The notes below the pieces were generated by a model. It was not told where the DNA came from and ran no database searches. It saw nothing but the letters and a program-made list of their open reading frames with translations. Both the position numbers and the translations under genes were made by a program. A stretch of 64,000 nucleotides of DNA from Lolium rigidum (lineage: Eukaryota > Streptophyta > Magnoliopsida > Poales > Poaceae): the NCBI RefSeq assembly GCF_022539505.1, contig NC_061508.1:64675754-64739753 (forward strand), given 5' to 3'. Positions 33,501 to 45,057 of the stretch are shown one piece after another; position 1 is the stretch's first letter; each line of letters begins with the position of its first letter.

Positions 33501-33950
33501 AAAAATTCAACATACCAGAATGTATACAATCTGATTGTTCTATACATTACATAATAGGTCGTGCTCAACTGAAGAATACAGTTGTTGCATATTATTCTAT
33601 ACAGTTTCCATTTCAGAAAAGTCTTGTCAACTCCCTATGTACGGCTGTGTGGCCTAATTTCACATGAGCACGAACTATTCTTCAAAGAAGTTCAAACGTG
33701 CTAGGTAAAAGAAGCAAGCAAGAGAGCTTCCTACGATTCTCCTCAAATAACTGGTAGTCGGTGCAATAGAGCTCTTAACATCTTAGTGCAGAGAATGAAT
33801 CGGTTTTGCTGTGGTCGAGTACCTGGCTTTAGGAGGGGTGGATCCCGTCGCAGGAGGCGGATCCGATAAAAGGGAAAAGATCCGATAAAAGGGAAAAGGA
33901 TCCCGTCGGCAGGAAGATTCCGCTGCTCGTGCTGTTCATGTTGTGCCGCC
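30533..33950. other. AT-rich stretch, no supported gene
   Basis: Only short frames occur. A minus-strand frame at 32,786-33,013 (ending FSGSPLIEPVELN) and one at 32,286-32,558 match no family I know. The stretch could include introns of a transcript extending left from the DUF2828 pseudogene. I cannot support exons. Confidence 0.4.
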
Positions 33951-33959
33951 GCGCAGCGC

Positions 33960-34552
33960 GTGCTACTGCTGGTGGTTCGCGACAGCTAGTCGTCGGCTGG
34001 ATTGGTGGAAGATGACGGGGTAGGTGGGGCAAGGGCGGCGGACAGGATATCGGCGGCCGCGAGCTCGAGGAGACGGGGGGAGTGGGAGAGGATGCAGGGC
34101 TGTAGAGGACGGGCAAGGGGGTCGCAGCGGCGGTGGCGGCGGCGGTGGAGGGCGAGGGCGAGGGTGCGAGGTCTTCGTGAGGGTTTCTGTTTCTAGGCGG
34201 TGGCTAGGAGGTCGCGCACGCGCGCGGGCGGCGTGTTGGGGACAACCTGGAAGAAGAAGTGGAGGCAGAGGTTGCCAGAGCCGGAGTACGTGGCGGAGCA
34301 GTTCTCCGTGAGCGCCCTCTACGGCTTGAGGGCGCTTTGAAGGCGGCGTCGAGGAGGTCGAGGAACGTGCCACGCCCGGTGCACCGTCGTCGGTGGCGTC
34401 GGCCGAAGGGCGCGCGCCGGCGCGTGTCGAGGAAGGGGTGCCACGCCAGTGCGCCGTCGTTGGTGGCGTCGGCTGCGTGCGCCGCGGATCACGGGAGGGC
34501 CGAGGAGGAGGTGCGCCGCGGCGGAGGATTCCGTCTCTATCACCATGGCTGA
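33960..34552 (-). pseudogene. DUF2828-family gene fragment
   Basis: On the minus strand, across shifted frames, the sequence reads FLDLLDAAFKAP, then ALTENCSATYSGSGNLCLHF, then FQVVPNTPPARVRDLLATA followed by a stop. This is the recognisable N-terminal segment of the plant DUF2828 (L728-like) family, whose function is unknown. The normal protein is over 500 residues. Here the start region (MVIETESSAAAHLLLGPPVI) is in one frame and the conserved part in another, and a stop interrupts it. At least one frameshift and one nonsense change are present. An AAACCCTAG leader precedes the ATG, so the copy probably once had its own promoter. The remaining family domain is not seen to the left. Confidence 0.7.
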
Positions 34553-34947
34553 CGCTGAGCTAGGGTTTGTTGTCTTGGGGATTTGTTGATTTGGTTCCGA
34601 TGGAATTCGTTCTGATTTGGAGAGATACGGTGGGAGGGCCAAATAGTAGAGATAGAGATATATAAGGAGATAGAAGATAGGAGGAAAAGGGAAGGAGACC
34701 AAGCCAGATCGTTACTTACCATGCGTAGGCAAGGAAGCTCGCATGAAGTTTGCTTTATTACTCCTTAAATCATGGAGGTACTGTAGGCGGGAGAGCAAAA
34801 TTGATGCTTATGAAGATTCTGCTGAAATAGTGGGAGGGTGGTTTTTGTATGTGTTTTGGTGGGAGGGCAAAGTCGACCGGAGGAAAAAGAGGAACTTCGT
34901 TCTTTTTAAGTAGTAGAGATAGAGATAGAGATTTTTGGTGGGTTAAT

Positions 34948-35003
34948 ATATAATGGGTGAATCAAGAGACGTACGTATAATGGGTGATTCAAGAGACGTA
35001 CGT
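34948..35003. repeat. 27-bp tandem duplication
   Basis: ATAATGGGTGAATCAAGAGA plus CGTACGT is followed at once by a second copy with one difference (ATT for AAT). It lies directly beside a donor-like GTACGT of the possible minus-strand exon. Confidence 0.85.
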
Positions 35004-35004
35004 A

Positions 35005-35176
35005 CCTGATACAAGACGCTCCGTGCTGTCCTTGAACGCCTCCGCCTTCTGGGACACGCCGATGCTATCGCCAAGAAGCAATGCAGCAACTACTCCAAGA
35101 AGCTCCTCGCGAACCCGCTTGTCATCTTCCCTCGTCCATACCATTAATTCCCGTATCATAATCATCACTTGATCCA
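35005..35176 (-). other. Possible orphan exon, minus strand
   Basis: The frame MIMIRELMVWTREDDKRVRE continues LLGVVAALLLGDSIGVSQKA and ends at a donor-like TCAG|GTACGT. It reads as a helical, charged segment and is bounded on the right by the truncated retroelement A. No family is recognised. It may be a remnant of a host gene cut by the retroelement insertion. Confidence 0.25.
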
Positions 35177-35212
35177 CGAGCAAAAGAATCTTCCCTCGTC
35201 CATACCATTAAT
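35127..35212. repeat. Short direct repeat at the retroelement breakpoint
   Basis: ATCTTCCCTCGTCCATACCA plus TTAAT occurs at about 35,127 and again at 35,188-35,212, immediately before retroelement A sequence begins. This looks like repair-associated filler at a truncation junction. Confidence 0.7.
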
Positions 35213-36875
35213 GCTACTTACATAACCTTGATCATACTATTACAAAGCATATGAAATGAATGAAGTGACTCAAGGCAATGATCTATAGTTGCTAACAAAT
35301 AGATAACATATAGCAAAACTTTTCATGAAGAGTACTTTCAAGACAAGTATCAAAATTCTTGCACAAGAGTTAACTCATAAAGCAATAAGTTCAAAGTAAA
35401 GGCATCGAAACAACACAAAGGAAGATATAAGTTTCAGCGGTTGCTTTCAACTTGTAACATGCATATCTCATGGATAATTGTCAACACAAAGTAATATGAT
35501 GAATGCAAATATGCAAGTATGTAAGAATCAATGCACAGTTGACACAAGTGTTTGCTTCTAAGGTGGAAGGAAGTAGGTAAACTGACTCAACATAAAAGTA
35601 GAAGAATGGCCCTTCAAAGAGGAAAGCATCGATTGCTATATTTGTGCTAGAGCTTTGGTTTTGAAAACATAAAGAGAGCATAAAAGTAAAGTTTTGAGAG
35701 GTGGTTGTTGTTGTCAACGAATGGTAGTGGGCACTCTAACCCCTCGCCAGACAAACCTTCAAAGAGCGGCTCCCATGAATTATTTTTATTTTTGGGTGGC
35801 ACTCCTTCCAACCTTTCTTTCACAAACCATGGCTAACCGAATCGTCGGGTGCCTGCCAACAATCTCATACCATGAAGGAGTGCCTTTTTATTTTAGTTTT
35901 ATTATGATGATGACACTCCTCCCAACCTTTGCTTACACAAGCCATGGCTAACCGAATCCTCGGGTGCCGTCCAACAATCACATACCATGGAGGAGTGTCT
36001 ATTTTTGTTAATTAATTTGGGACTCGGGAATCCCATTGCCAGCTCTTTTTGCAAAATTATTGGATAAGCGGATGAAGCCACTAGTCCATTGGTGAAAGTT
36101 GCCCAACAAGATTGAAAGATAAACACCACATACTTCCTCATGAGCTATAAAATATTGACACAAATCAGAGGTAATAAATTTTGAATTGTTTAAAGGTAGC
36201 ACTCAAGCAATTTACTTTGGAATGGCAGGAAATACCACATAGTAGGTAGGTATGGTGGACACAAATGGCATAGTGGTTGGCTCAAGTATTTTGGATGCAT
36301 GAGAAGTATTCCCTCTCGATACAAGGCTTAGGCTAGCAAGGCTATTTGAAGCAAACACAAGTATGAACCGGTACAACAAAACTTACATAAGAACATATTG
36401 CAAGCATTATAATACTCTACACTTGTCTTCCTTGTTGCTCAAACACTTTTACTAGAAAATATCTAGACCTTAAGAGAGACCAATTATGCAAACCAATTTC
36501 AACAAGCTCTACAGTAGTTCTCCACTAATAGGCTTAGACTACATGAAAAAACTTAATAATGATCTATTCGAGAGCTCAAAACAATTGCCAAGTGTCAAAT
36601 TATCCAAGACATATGAGGCATTTTCCTTTTCCAACCAAATAAGTATTGTAGCTTCCAACTTTTATCATTGAACATTAAAAGTAAAACGAAGAACACGAGT
36701 GTTCATATGAAAAAGCGGAGCGTGTCTCTCTCCCAAACAAGGAATGCTAGGATCCGAATTTATTCAAACATAAACAAAACAAAAATAAACACATAGACGC
36801 TCCAAGTAAAGCACATAAGATGTGACCGAATAAAAATATAGTTTCAGGGGAGGAACCTGATAAGTTGATGAAGAA

Positions 36876-36896
36876 GGGGATGCCTTGGGCATCCCC
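36876..36896 (-). promoter_or_regulatory. Conserved GC hairpin in element A
   Basis: GGGGATGCC-TTG-GGCATCCCC is a perfect 9-bp stem with a 3-base loop. It sits beside two copies of the polypurine-like AAGCTTGGG motif (36,897 and 36,952 regions). The same hairpin is in E and B. Confidence 0.7.
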
Positions 36897-37588
36897 AAGC
36901 TTAGACGCTTGAGTCTTCTTGAAATATGCAGGGATGAACCACGGGGGCATACCCAAGCTTAGACTTTTCACTCTTCTTGATCATATATCATCCTCCTCTC
37001 TTGACCCTTGAAAACTGCCTTCACACCAAACTTCTCATAAACTTCATTAGAGGGGTTAGTACTCAAAAAGTTTGAATCCACCTTGGTCCTGTAGTGGCAC
37101 ATTGCAAGAACTCAATAAAACATTAGCTACAGCCCTCTACGTCTAGAAAACCTCGCTTAAAGTCCACAAGAGACAATGCAAAAAAACAGAGACAGAATCT
37201 GCCAAAACAGAACAGCCAGTAAAGACGAATTTTAAATAAATACTTCCGTTGCTCAAATAAGAAAACTCAAAACTAACGAAAGTTGCGTACATATCTGAGG
37301 AACACGCTCGTAAATTGACATATTTTTCTGAGTTACCTACAGAGAGAACAGCCCAGATTCGTGACAGATAGAAATCTGTTTCTGCGCAGAAATCCAAATC
37401 TAGTATCAACCTTCGATTAGAGGCTTCACTTGGCACAACAAAACACAAAACTAAGATAAGGAGAGGTTGCTACAGTAGTAAACACTTCCAAGACACAAAT
37501 ATAAAACAAAGTACTGTAGCAAAATAACACATGGGTTATCTCCCAAGAAGTTCTTTTCTTTATAGCCATTAAGATGGGCTCAGCAGTT

Positions 37589-38683
37589 TTAATGATGCAC
37601 TCGCAAGAAATAGTATTCGAAGCAAAAGAGAGCATCAAGAGGCAAATCCAAAACACATTTAAGTCTAACATGATTCCTATGCAAAGGAATCTTGTACACA
37701 AATAAATTCATGAAGAACAAAGTGACAAGCATAAGAAGATAAAACAAGAATAACTTCAAAAATTTCAGCATATAGAGAGGTGTATTAGTACCATGCAAAT
37801 TTCTACAACCATATTTTCCTCTCTCATAATAATTTTCAGTAGCTTCATGAACAAACTCAACAATATAACTATCACATGCAGCATACTTTTCATGATTTCC
37901 AAACACATAATTTTTATCAAGTTCAAGAATAGTGGAATTAAAACTTTCAAACTTACTTTTATTAATAATATAACAAGGTAGTTGATCAATCTCAATAGAT
38001 ATGGGACTCATAGAATAAGTCAAGAACTCTCCAATCCCATTTTCATTAGTAGTACAATTAATATTATCAAGTAACATAGGACCATCATCTAGAGCTTTAT
38101 CATAGACATTTGTCAAACAAAATTCTTTAGTACCATGCATTTCGACATCAGGCACAAACAAAGCATTATCATAAGATTTATCAAAGTAGCATGGATTATC
38201 ATAAATAACAGTAGCATAATCATTCTCACAAGTATTACTCATAGGTACTATTTCAAGAGAATCCACGGGAACATAACATTCAACCTCTTCCGGTAAGCAT
38301 GGAGGACAATCAAATAATGTAAGAGATAAAGAGTTACTCTCATTAGAAGGTTGACATGGGTAGCTAATCCATTCTTCCTCCTTTTGTTCGTCGCTCTCCT
38401 CTTCTTTTTCATCCAATGAGCTTTCAGGTTCATCAATTTCCTCATCTTTTTCATCCAATGAGCTTTCGGGTTCATCAATTTCTTCTTCCACCGGTTCCTG
38501 CAAATTGTGAGTGCATTCTTGTGCATTAATGTGTCTCTCTTTATAATCAAGGATATAAGGATTCCTACTGTAGCATTCTATGCAAGAATTAAGGATAGTA
38601 GAGACATAATCTTTAAGGCCCTTACAAACAACACAAGTTTCATAATTCTCAACCATGAAGGATTCTATCTCGGAGGCTCCCAT
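37589..38683 (-). CDS. Retroelement A ORF, acidic protein with hydrophobic C-terminal segment
   Basis: The 364-codon frame begins MGASEIESFMVENYETCVVC. Residues about 67-104 hold a strongly acidic repeated block (EIDEPESSLDEK twice). The middle is Asp/Asn-rich, and YYERGKYGCRNLHG lies near residue 285. Residues about 301-330 form a hydrophobic stretch (LKFLKLFLFYLLMLVTLFFM), followed by a basic HRNHVRLKCV and a C-terminal FLRVHH. The last 80 residues are clearly shared with the ORFs of E and B, while the N-terminal part is different. It is the only long frame in the element. The hydrophobic block could be a membrane anchor, reminiscent of the envelope-like extra ORF of some plant gypsy lineages, but no homology to an envelope protein is seen. 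Function is unknown. Confidence 0.7.
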   Translation of the reverse strand: MGASEIESFMVENYETCVVCKGLKDYVSTILNSCIECYSRNPYILDYKERHINAQECTHNLQEPVEEEIDEPESSLDEKDEEIDEPESSLDEKEEESDEQKEEEWISYPCQPSNESNSLSLTLFDCPPCLPEEVECYVPVDSLEIVPMSNTCENDYATVIYDNPCYFDKSYDNALFVPDVEMHGTKEFCLTNVYDKALDDGPMLLDNINCTTNENGIGEFLTYSMSPISIEIDQLPCYIINKSKFESFNSTILELDKNYVFGNHEKYAACDSYIVEFVHEATENYYERGKYGCRNLHGTNTPLYMLKFLKLFLFYLLMLVTLFFMNLFVYKIPLHRNHVRLKCVLDLPLDALFCFEYYFLRVHH

Positions 38684-39190
38684 AAATAAGACAAATTGTT
38701 CTACCTCCTCGAACCCATAATGAATATAGCAATTCCGATTATAGTTCTTAATTAAAAATTCCTCACTAAAGCCACATTGAAATTTAAGATGTTTAGTATC
38801 CTGTTGAGAGCAACGAGTTTATATCATGGCGTTCAAGCAAGATTTTAGAAATTGTATTCAATTTTTCTATCATAGCACTCATTATTTTACCGAGTTCTTG
38901 ATTCTCTATAACAATTATAACATTCTATAAGCTCCAAGTAGGTTGTTGGTTCTCCCATAACAGCAGTTTTTAATTTTTTGGTTTTTCAAATTTTTATGGA
39001 TTTTTGGGTATATGAGACAAATAAAACAAGACAAAAATAAACTAAGCAAAAGTAAACTAAGCAAACTAGACAGAAATAAACTAAGCACAAATAAACTAGA
39101 CAAAAGTAAACTAGCAAAACAAAATAAAATAAAAGTAGAGAGAGAGGTAGAGTGTACTCCCCAGGTGAACTTATGAGTAGAGCTATGCCT

Positions 39191-39206
39191 CCCCGGCAAC
39201 GGCGCC
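39191..39206 (-). other. Primer-binding site of element A (tRNA-Asp-like)
   Basis: CCCCGGCAACGGCGCC on the plus strand equals the 3' end of plant tRNA-Asp as I remember it, so the minus strand can pair with that tRNA. It lies 13 bases from the LTR edge, a wider gap than usual. Confidence 0.65.
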
Positions 39207-39219
39207 GAGAAAATAGTCT

Positions 39220-40732
39220 TGATGACCCACAAGTATAGGGGATCGCAACAGTCTTCGAGGGAAGTAAAACCCAAATTTATTGATTCGACACAAGGGGAGG
39301 TAAAGAATACTTATAAGCCTTAACAAGCTGAGTTGTCAATTCAGCTGCACCTGGAAAAGCACTAGCAACGGGGGTGATGTGAAAGTAGCGGTGATATGAG
39401 AGCAATAGTAACGATAACACAGCGGCGGTAATAGTAGTATGAGAGCAATGGCACCGAGAAAACGAGTTGACATGTAGAACGAGTATATGATGATGAAAGA
39501 TGGACCGGGGTTCCCAGCTATCTACACTAGTGGTAACTCTCCAATAACAAGTGTTGGGTGAACAAATTACGGTCGGGCAATTGATAGGATTGAAATAGCA
39601 TTAAGACGGAATATCAAGATCATTAATCATGTAGGCATGTTTTCCAATAATAGTCGTACGTGCTCGCAATGAGAAACTTGCACAACATCTTTTGTCCTAC
39701 CAGCCGGTGGCAGCCGGGCCTCAAGGGAAACTACTTGGATATTAAGGTACTCCTTTTAATAGAGTACCGGAGCAAAGCATTAACACTCCGTGAAAACATG
39801 TGTCCCTCACATCACCGCCATCCCCTCCGGTTGTCCCGATTTACGTCACTTCGGGGCCATTGGTTCCGGACGGTGACATGTGCATACAACTTGTAGATAC
39901 AATCTAAGCAATAATTATAAAGCTCAAATCTAAGATCATGCCACTCGGGCCCTAGTGACAAGCATTAAGCATAACAAGATTGCAGCAACAATACTTCATA
40001 AACTTTGTAGATAGACAATCATAATGTAACAATCCATCGGATCCCGACAAACACAACACCGATTACATCAGATGAATCTCAATCATGTAAGGCAGCTCAT
40101 GAGATCATTGTATTGAAGTACATGGGGAGAGAATACCAACTAGCTACGGCTAGAACCCGTAGTCCATGGGGGAACTACTCACGGAGCATGATGGAGGCGA
40201 TGGCGTTGATGGAGATGGCTTCGGTGGGCACTTCCCCGTCCGGCGGGTGCCGGGACGAGACTTCTGTCCCCCGGATTGGAGTTTCGCGATGGTGGCGGCG
40301 CCCACGGAGTCTTTACGGAGTTTCGTCAAGAGTTACGGTGTTTTTAGGTCGAAAGGGATTTTATAGGCGAAGAGGCGGCGCGGGGGGCACACAGGGGCGC
40401 CACACCACGGGCCGGCGCGGGCCCGGGCCAGGCCGCGCCGCCCTATGGTGTGGTGGCCCTCCGGCCCCTCTCCGACTCTTCTTCGGTGTTACGGACGCTT
40501 CGGGAAAAATAGGAGGTTTTGTCTTCGTTTCGTCGAATTCCGAGAATATTGCCCGAACAGCCTTTACGGAACCAAAAACAGCGAGAAAACAGAAGCTGCA
40601 CTGTGGCATCTTGTTAATAGGTTAGTTCCGGAAAATGCATGAAATCATCATAAAGTGCAAGCAAAACATGTAAGTATTGTCATAAAACAAGCATGGAACG
40701 ACAGAAATTATGGATACGTCGGGGACGTATCA
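39220..40732 (-). repeat. LTR shared by elements A and E
   Basis: It is bounded by TG...CA (TGATGACCCAC at 39,220; GACGTATCA ending at 40,732). On the minus strand it begins TGATACGTCCCCGACGTATC. A TATAAAA box lies on the minus strand at 40,359-40,365. To its left is A's primer site, so it serves as A's 5' LTR. To its right is a GGGGACGCC purine-rich tract adjoining E, so it serves as E's 3' LTR. It is 1,513 bp. Confidence 0.8.
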
Positions 40733-41576
40733 GGCGTCCCCAGAAACATGGTTACCGCTCAACAAGCAACTTATAGAAATAAGATACATAGCAACATATT
40801 CAATACCACAATAGTTTTTAAGGCTATTTTCCCATGAGCAATATATTGTAAAGACAAAGAATGGAATTTTAAAGGTAGCACTCAAGTAATGTACTTTGGA
40901 ATGGCAGAGAAATACCATGTAGTAGGTAGGTATGGTGGACACAAATGGCATAGTTTTTGGCTCAAGGATTTGGATGCACGAGAAGAGTTCCCTCTCAGTA
41001 CAAGGCTTAGGCTAGCAAGGTTGTTTGAAGCAAACTCAAGTATAAACGGGTACAGCAAAACTTACATAAGAACATATTGCAAGCATTATAAGACTCTACA
41101 CTGTCTTCCTTGTTGTTCAAACATTTCACCAGAAAATATCTAGACTTTAGAGAGACAAATCATGCAAACCAAATTTCAACAATCTCTATGGTAGTTCTTC
41201 ATTAATAGGTGCAAAGTACATGATGCAAGAGCTTAAACATGATCTATTTGAGCACAACAATTGCCAAGTATCAAATTATTCAAGACAATATACCAATTAC
41301 CACATGAAGCATTTTCTGTTTCCAAACATATAACAATGAACGAAGCAGTTTCAACCTTCGCCATGAACATTAAAAGTAAAGCTAAGAACACTAGTGTTTA
41401 TATGAAAAAGCGGAGCGTGTCTCTCTCCCACACAAGGTATGATCCAATTTATTCAGAGAATTAAGATAACAAAACGAAAATAAAAGCACACAGACTCTCC
41501 AAGTAAAGTACATAAGATGTGACGGAATAAAAATATAGTTTCACTAGAGGTGACCTGATAAGTTGTCGATGAAGAA

Positions 41577-41597
41577 GGGGATGCCTTGGGCATCCCC
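41577..41597 (-). promoter_or_regulatory. Conserved GC hairpin in element E
   Basis: The same GGGGATGCC-TTG-GGCATCCCC stem-loop as in A and B. It is again followed by two AAGCTT-containing purine motifs (41,598 and 41,655 regions). Confidence 0.7.
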
Positions 41598-42286
41598 AAG
41601 CTTAGATGCTTGGGTCTTCTTGAAATATGCAGGGATGAACCACGGGGGTATCCCCAAGCTTAGACTTTTCACTCTTCTTGATCATAGTATATCATCCTCC
41701 TCTCTTGACCCTTGAAAACTTCCTCCACACCAAACTCAAAACAAACTCATTAGAGGGTTAGTGCATAATCAAAAATTCACATGTTCAGAAAGGACACAAT
41801 CATTCTTAACACTTCTGGACATTGCCCAAAGCTACTGGAAGTTAATGGAACAAAGAAATCCATTCAACATAGCAAAAGAGGCAATGCGAAATAAAAGGCA
41901 GAATCTGTCAAAACAGAACAGTCCGTAAAGACGAATTTTTCTGGGGCACTTAACTTGCTCAGATGAAAAATCTCAAATTAAATGAAAGTTGCGTACATAT
42001 CTGAGGATCACGCACGTAAATTGGCAGAATTTTCTGAGTTACCTACAGACGGGGCTGCTCAATTTCGTGACAGTAAGAAATCTGTTTCTGCGCAGTAATC
42101 CAAATCTAGTATCAACCCTACTATCAAAGACTTTACTTGGCACAACAATGCAATAAAGTAAAGATAAGGAGAGGTTGCTACAGTAGTAACAACTTCCAAG
42201 ACACAACAAAACAGTAGCAAAATAAAAACATGGGTTATCTCCAAAGAAGTGCTTTCTTTATAGCCATTAAGATGGGCTCGGTAATT

Positions 42287-43039
42287 TTAATGATGCTCAC
42301 ATAAGGATGAGAGTTGAAGCGAAAAGAGAGCATCAAAAAGCAAGTATGAAACAAATTTAAGCCTAACCCACTTCCTATGAAAAGGAATCTTGTAAATAAA
42401 CAAGTCAATGAAGAACAAAGTGAATAGCATAGGAAGACAAAACAAGTGTAACTTCAAGATTCTCAACATAAAGAGGGGAAGCTTAATATTATTAAGATGC
42501 ATATAACCATGTTGCCCTCTCTCATAATAACTTTCAGTAGCATCATGAATAAACTCAACATTATAGCTATCACATGAAACATTCTTATCAAGAGCTACAT
42601 GCATAAAATTATTACTCTCCACATAAGCATAATCAATTTTATTAGTAATAGTGGGAGTAAAACTACCATAACCATCATTGTAATCATCATAAATTGCAGG
42701 CATGGTATAATCATAATAACCTTTATCCTCTATAGTAGGTGGCACCAAAATACCACTATCATTATAATCATCATAAATAGGAGGCAAAGTATCATCAAAG
42801 AAAATTTTCTCCTCAAAACTTGGGGGACTAAAAATATCATGCTCATCAAAACCAGCTTCCCCAAGCTTAGAATTTTCCATAGCATTAGCAACAATGGTGT
42901 TCAAAGCATTCGTACTAATAACATTCCCATTAGCATGCATATAAAGTTCCATGGGTTTTTTAATTCTCTCTTCAAACACATCATGTCCTAATTCAAGATA
43001 AAGTTCATAAAGATCTCTCATTTTGTTGTTGTTTTCCAT
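42287..43039 (-). CDS. Retroelement E ORF, hydrophobic C-terminus
   Basis: The 250-codon frame starts MENNNKMRDLYELYLELGHD. The N-terminal half closely parallels the ORF of element B: IKKPMEL, NALNTIVANAMENSKLGEAG, FDEHDIFSPP and EEKIFFDDTLPPIYDDYNDS. Then come YYDYTMPAIYDDYNDG and KIDYAYVESNNFMH. The C-terminal 80 residues carry ESYYERGQHGYMHLN and a hydrophobic block (LKLHLFCLPMLFTLFFIDLF), ending LCEHH. The frame stays open although the element lacks gag-pol, which argues for recent constraint or youth. No enzymatic motif is seen. Confidence 0.7.
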   Translation of the reverse strand: MENNNKMRDLYELYLELGHDVFEERIKKPMELYMHANGNVISTNALNTIVANAMENSKLGEAGFDEHDIFSPPSFEEKIFFDDTLPPIYDDYNDSGILVPPTIEDKGYYDYTMPAIYDDYNDGYGSFTPTITNKIDYAYVESNNFMHVALDKNVSCDSYNVEFIHDATESYYERGQHGYMHLNNIKLPLFMLRILKLHLFCLPMLFTLFFIDLFIYKIPFHRKWVRLKFVSYLLFDALFSLQLSSLCEHH

Positions 43040-43185
43040 TAAGCCTAACTAGTGAAAACAAGAAACAAAAAGATATAATTGCAGGATCTAAAGGAAATAT
43101 CTTCGAGCACTCACACACCGGCAACAGTGCTAGGAAATAGCTTAGTAGTCGGAGGATGTGAATACCTTTTACCTTACCTCCCCGG

Positions 43186-44893
43186 TGATACGTCTCCGAC
43201 GTATCGATAATTTCTTATGTTCCATGCCACATTATTGATGATATCTACATGTTTTATGCATACTTTATGTCATTATTATGCGTTTTCCGGAACTAACCTA
43301 TTGACGAGATGCCGAAGGGCCAGTTCCTGTTTTCTGCTGTTTTTGGTTCCAGAAATCCTAGTAAGGAAATATTCTCGGAATCGGACGAAATCAAGGCCCA
43401 ACATCCTATTTTTCCACGAAGCTTCCAGAACACCCGAGAGTCGCCAGAGGGGGCCACTGGGCCCCCGGATGACAGGGCGGCGCGGCCTAGGGGGCGCGCC
43501 CCTAGTGTGTCACCGCCTCGTCGCCTCCCTGACGCCGCCTCTTCGCCTATATAAAGGTCCTCGACCTAAATCTTAGATACGGAAAAGCCACGGTACGAGA
43601 AACCTTCAGAGCCGCCGCCATCGCGAAGCCAAGAGCTGGGGACAGGAGTCTCTGTTCCGGCACGCCGCCGGGACGGGGAAGTGCCCCCGGAAGGCTCCTC
43701 CATCGACACCACCGCCATCTTCATCAACGCTGCTGTCCCCCATGAGGAGGGAGTAGTTCTCCATCGAGGCTAAGGGCTGTACCGGTAGCTATGTGGTTAA
43801 TCTCTCTCCTATGTACTTCAATACAATAATCTCATGAGCTGCCTTACATGATTGAGATTCATATGATGATGCTTGTAATCTAGATGTCATTATGCTAGTC
43901 AAGTGGGTTTTACTTATGTGATCTCCGGAGACTCCTTGTCCCACGTGTGTAAAGGTGACGAGTGTGTGCACCGTGTGGGTCTCTTAGGCTATATTTCATG
44001 GAATACTTATTCACTGTTATGAATGGCATAGTGAAGTGCTTATTTATATCCCTTTATGATTGCAATGTGTTTTGTATCACAATTTATCTGTGTGCTACTC
44101 TAGTGATGTTATTAAAGTAGTTTATTCCTCCTGCACGGTGTAATGGTGATAGTGTGTGCATCGTGTAGTACTTGGCGTAGGCTATGATTGTGATCTCTTG
44201 TAGATTATGAAGTTAACTATTGCTATGATGGTATTGATGTGATCTATGCCTCCTTTCGTAGTGTGAAGGTGACAGTGTGCATGCTATGTTAGTACTTGGT
44301 TTGGTTATGTTGATCCGTCATGCACTCTAAGGTTATTTAAACATGAACATCGAATATTGTGGAGCTTGTTAACTCCGGCATTGAGGGTTCGTGTAATCCT
44401 ACACGATTAGTGGTGTTCATCATCCAACAAGAGAGTGTAGAGTCTAGCATTTATCTATTTATTCTGTTATGTGATCAAAGTTGAGAGTGTCCACTAGTGA
44501 AAGTATGATCCCTAGGCCTTGTTCCTAAATATCGCTACCGCTGCTTGTTTACTTGTTTTCTCGCATCTCGTACTTCCTGCAATATTACCACCATCAACCA
44601 CACGCCAGCAAGCACTTTTCTGGTGCCGTTGCTACTGCTCGCATTTATTCATACCACTTGTATTTCACTATCTCTTCGCCGAACTAGTGCACCTATTAGG
44701 TGTGTTGGGGACACAAGAGACTTCTTGCTTTGTGGTTGCAGGGTTGCATGAGAGGGATATCTTTGACCTCTTCCTCCCTGAGATCGATAAACCTTGGGTG
44801 ATCCACTTAAGGGAAACTTGCTCGCTGTTCTACAAACCTCTGCTCTTGGAGGCCCAACACTGTCTACAAGAATAGAAGCACCCGTAGACATCA
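43186..44893 (+). repeat. 5' LTR of element B
   Basis: It begins TGATACGTCTCCGACGTATC and ends AGACATCA at 44,893. A TATATAAAG box is at 43,548-43,556, so transcription would start near 43,580. Short open frames inside are not supported as genes. Confidence 0.85.
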
Positions 44894-44904
44894 AGCACTT
44901 TTCC

Positions 44905-44920
44905 GGCGCCGTTGCCGGGG
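44905..44920 (+). other. Primer-binding site of element B (tRNA-Asp-like)
   Basis: GGCGCCGTTGCCGGGG is complementary to the 3' end of plant tRNA-Asp, 11 bases after the LTR. A degenerate second copy (GGCGCCATTGTG) is at about 44,972. Confidence 0.65.
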
Positions 44921-45057
44921 AGGAAAGGTAAAAGGCATTCATACTCCGGTCCCGGGTAAAGTACTTTTCTCGGCGCCATTGTGTGAGTGTTCGAAGCTAT
45001 TTCCTTTAGATCCTGCAATTGCATCTTTTTGTTTCTTGTTTACACTAGTTAGGCATA

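Larger units (their letters stand above)
35213..40732 (-). mobile_element. LTR retroelement A, minus strand, 3'-truncated, no gag-pol
   Basis: The 5' LTR is at 39,220-40,732, the primer site at 39,191-39,206, and one ORF at 37,589-38,683. The body continues left to 35,213, where it matches element B about 75 bp before B's polypurine tract and then stops. The polypurine tract and 3' LTR are therefore missing. No gag, protease, reverse transcriptase or integrase motif is visible in any frame, so movement would need proteins from another element. Confidence 0.8.
40733..43185 (-). mobile_element. LTR retroelement E internal region, minus strand, 5' end cut by element B
   Basis: The sequence is collinear, in reverse complement, with the interior of element B. 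It begins beside the shared LTR at a CTGGGGACGCC tract (minus strand, 40,733-40,743). It ends inside its own primer-site region: CCTCCCCGG is followed directly by B's LTR at 43,186. B therefore inserted into, or recombined at, E's primer site. Confidence 0.75.

Noticed and set aside
43217..43576. Open frames of 81-119 codons inside B's LTRs (also near 48,393)
   Set aside because: They overlap the TATA box and the LTR leader, shift between the two LTR copies and have GC-rich random composition.
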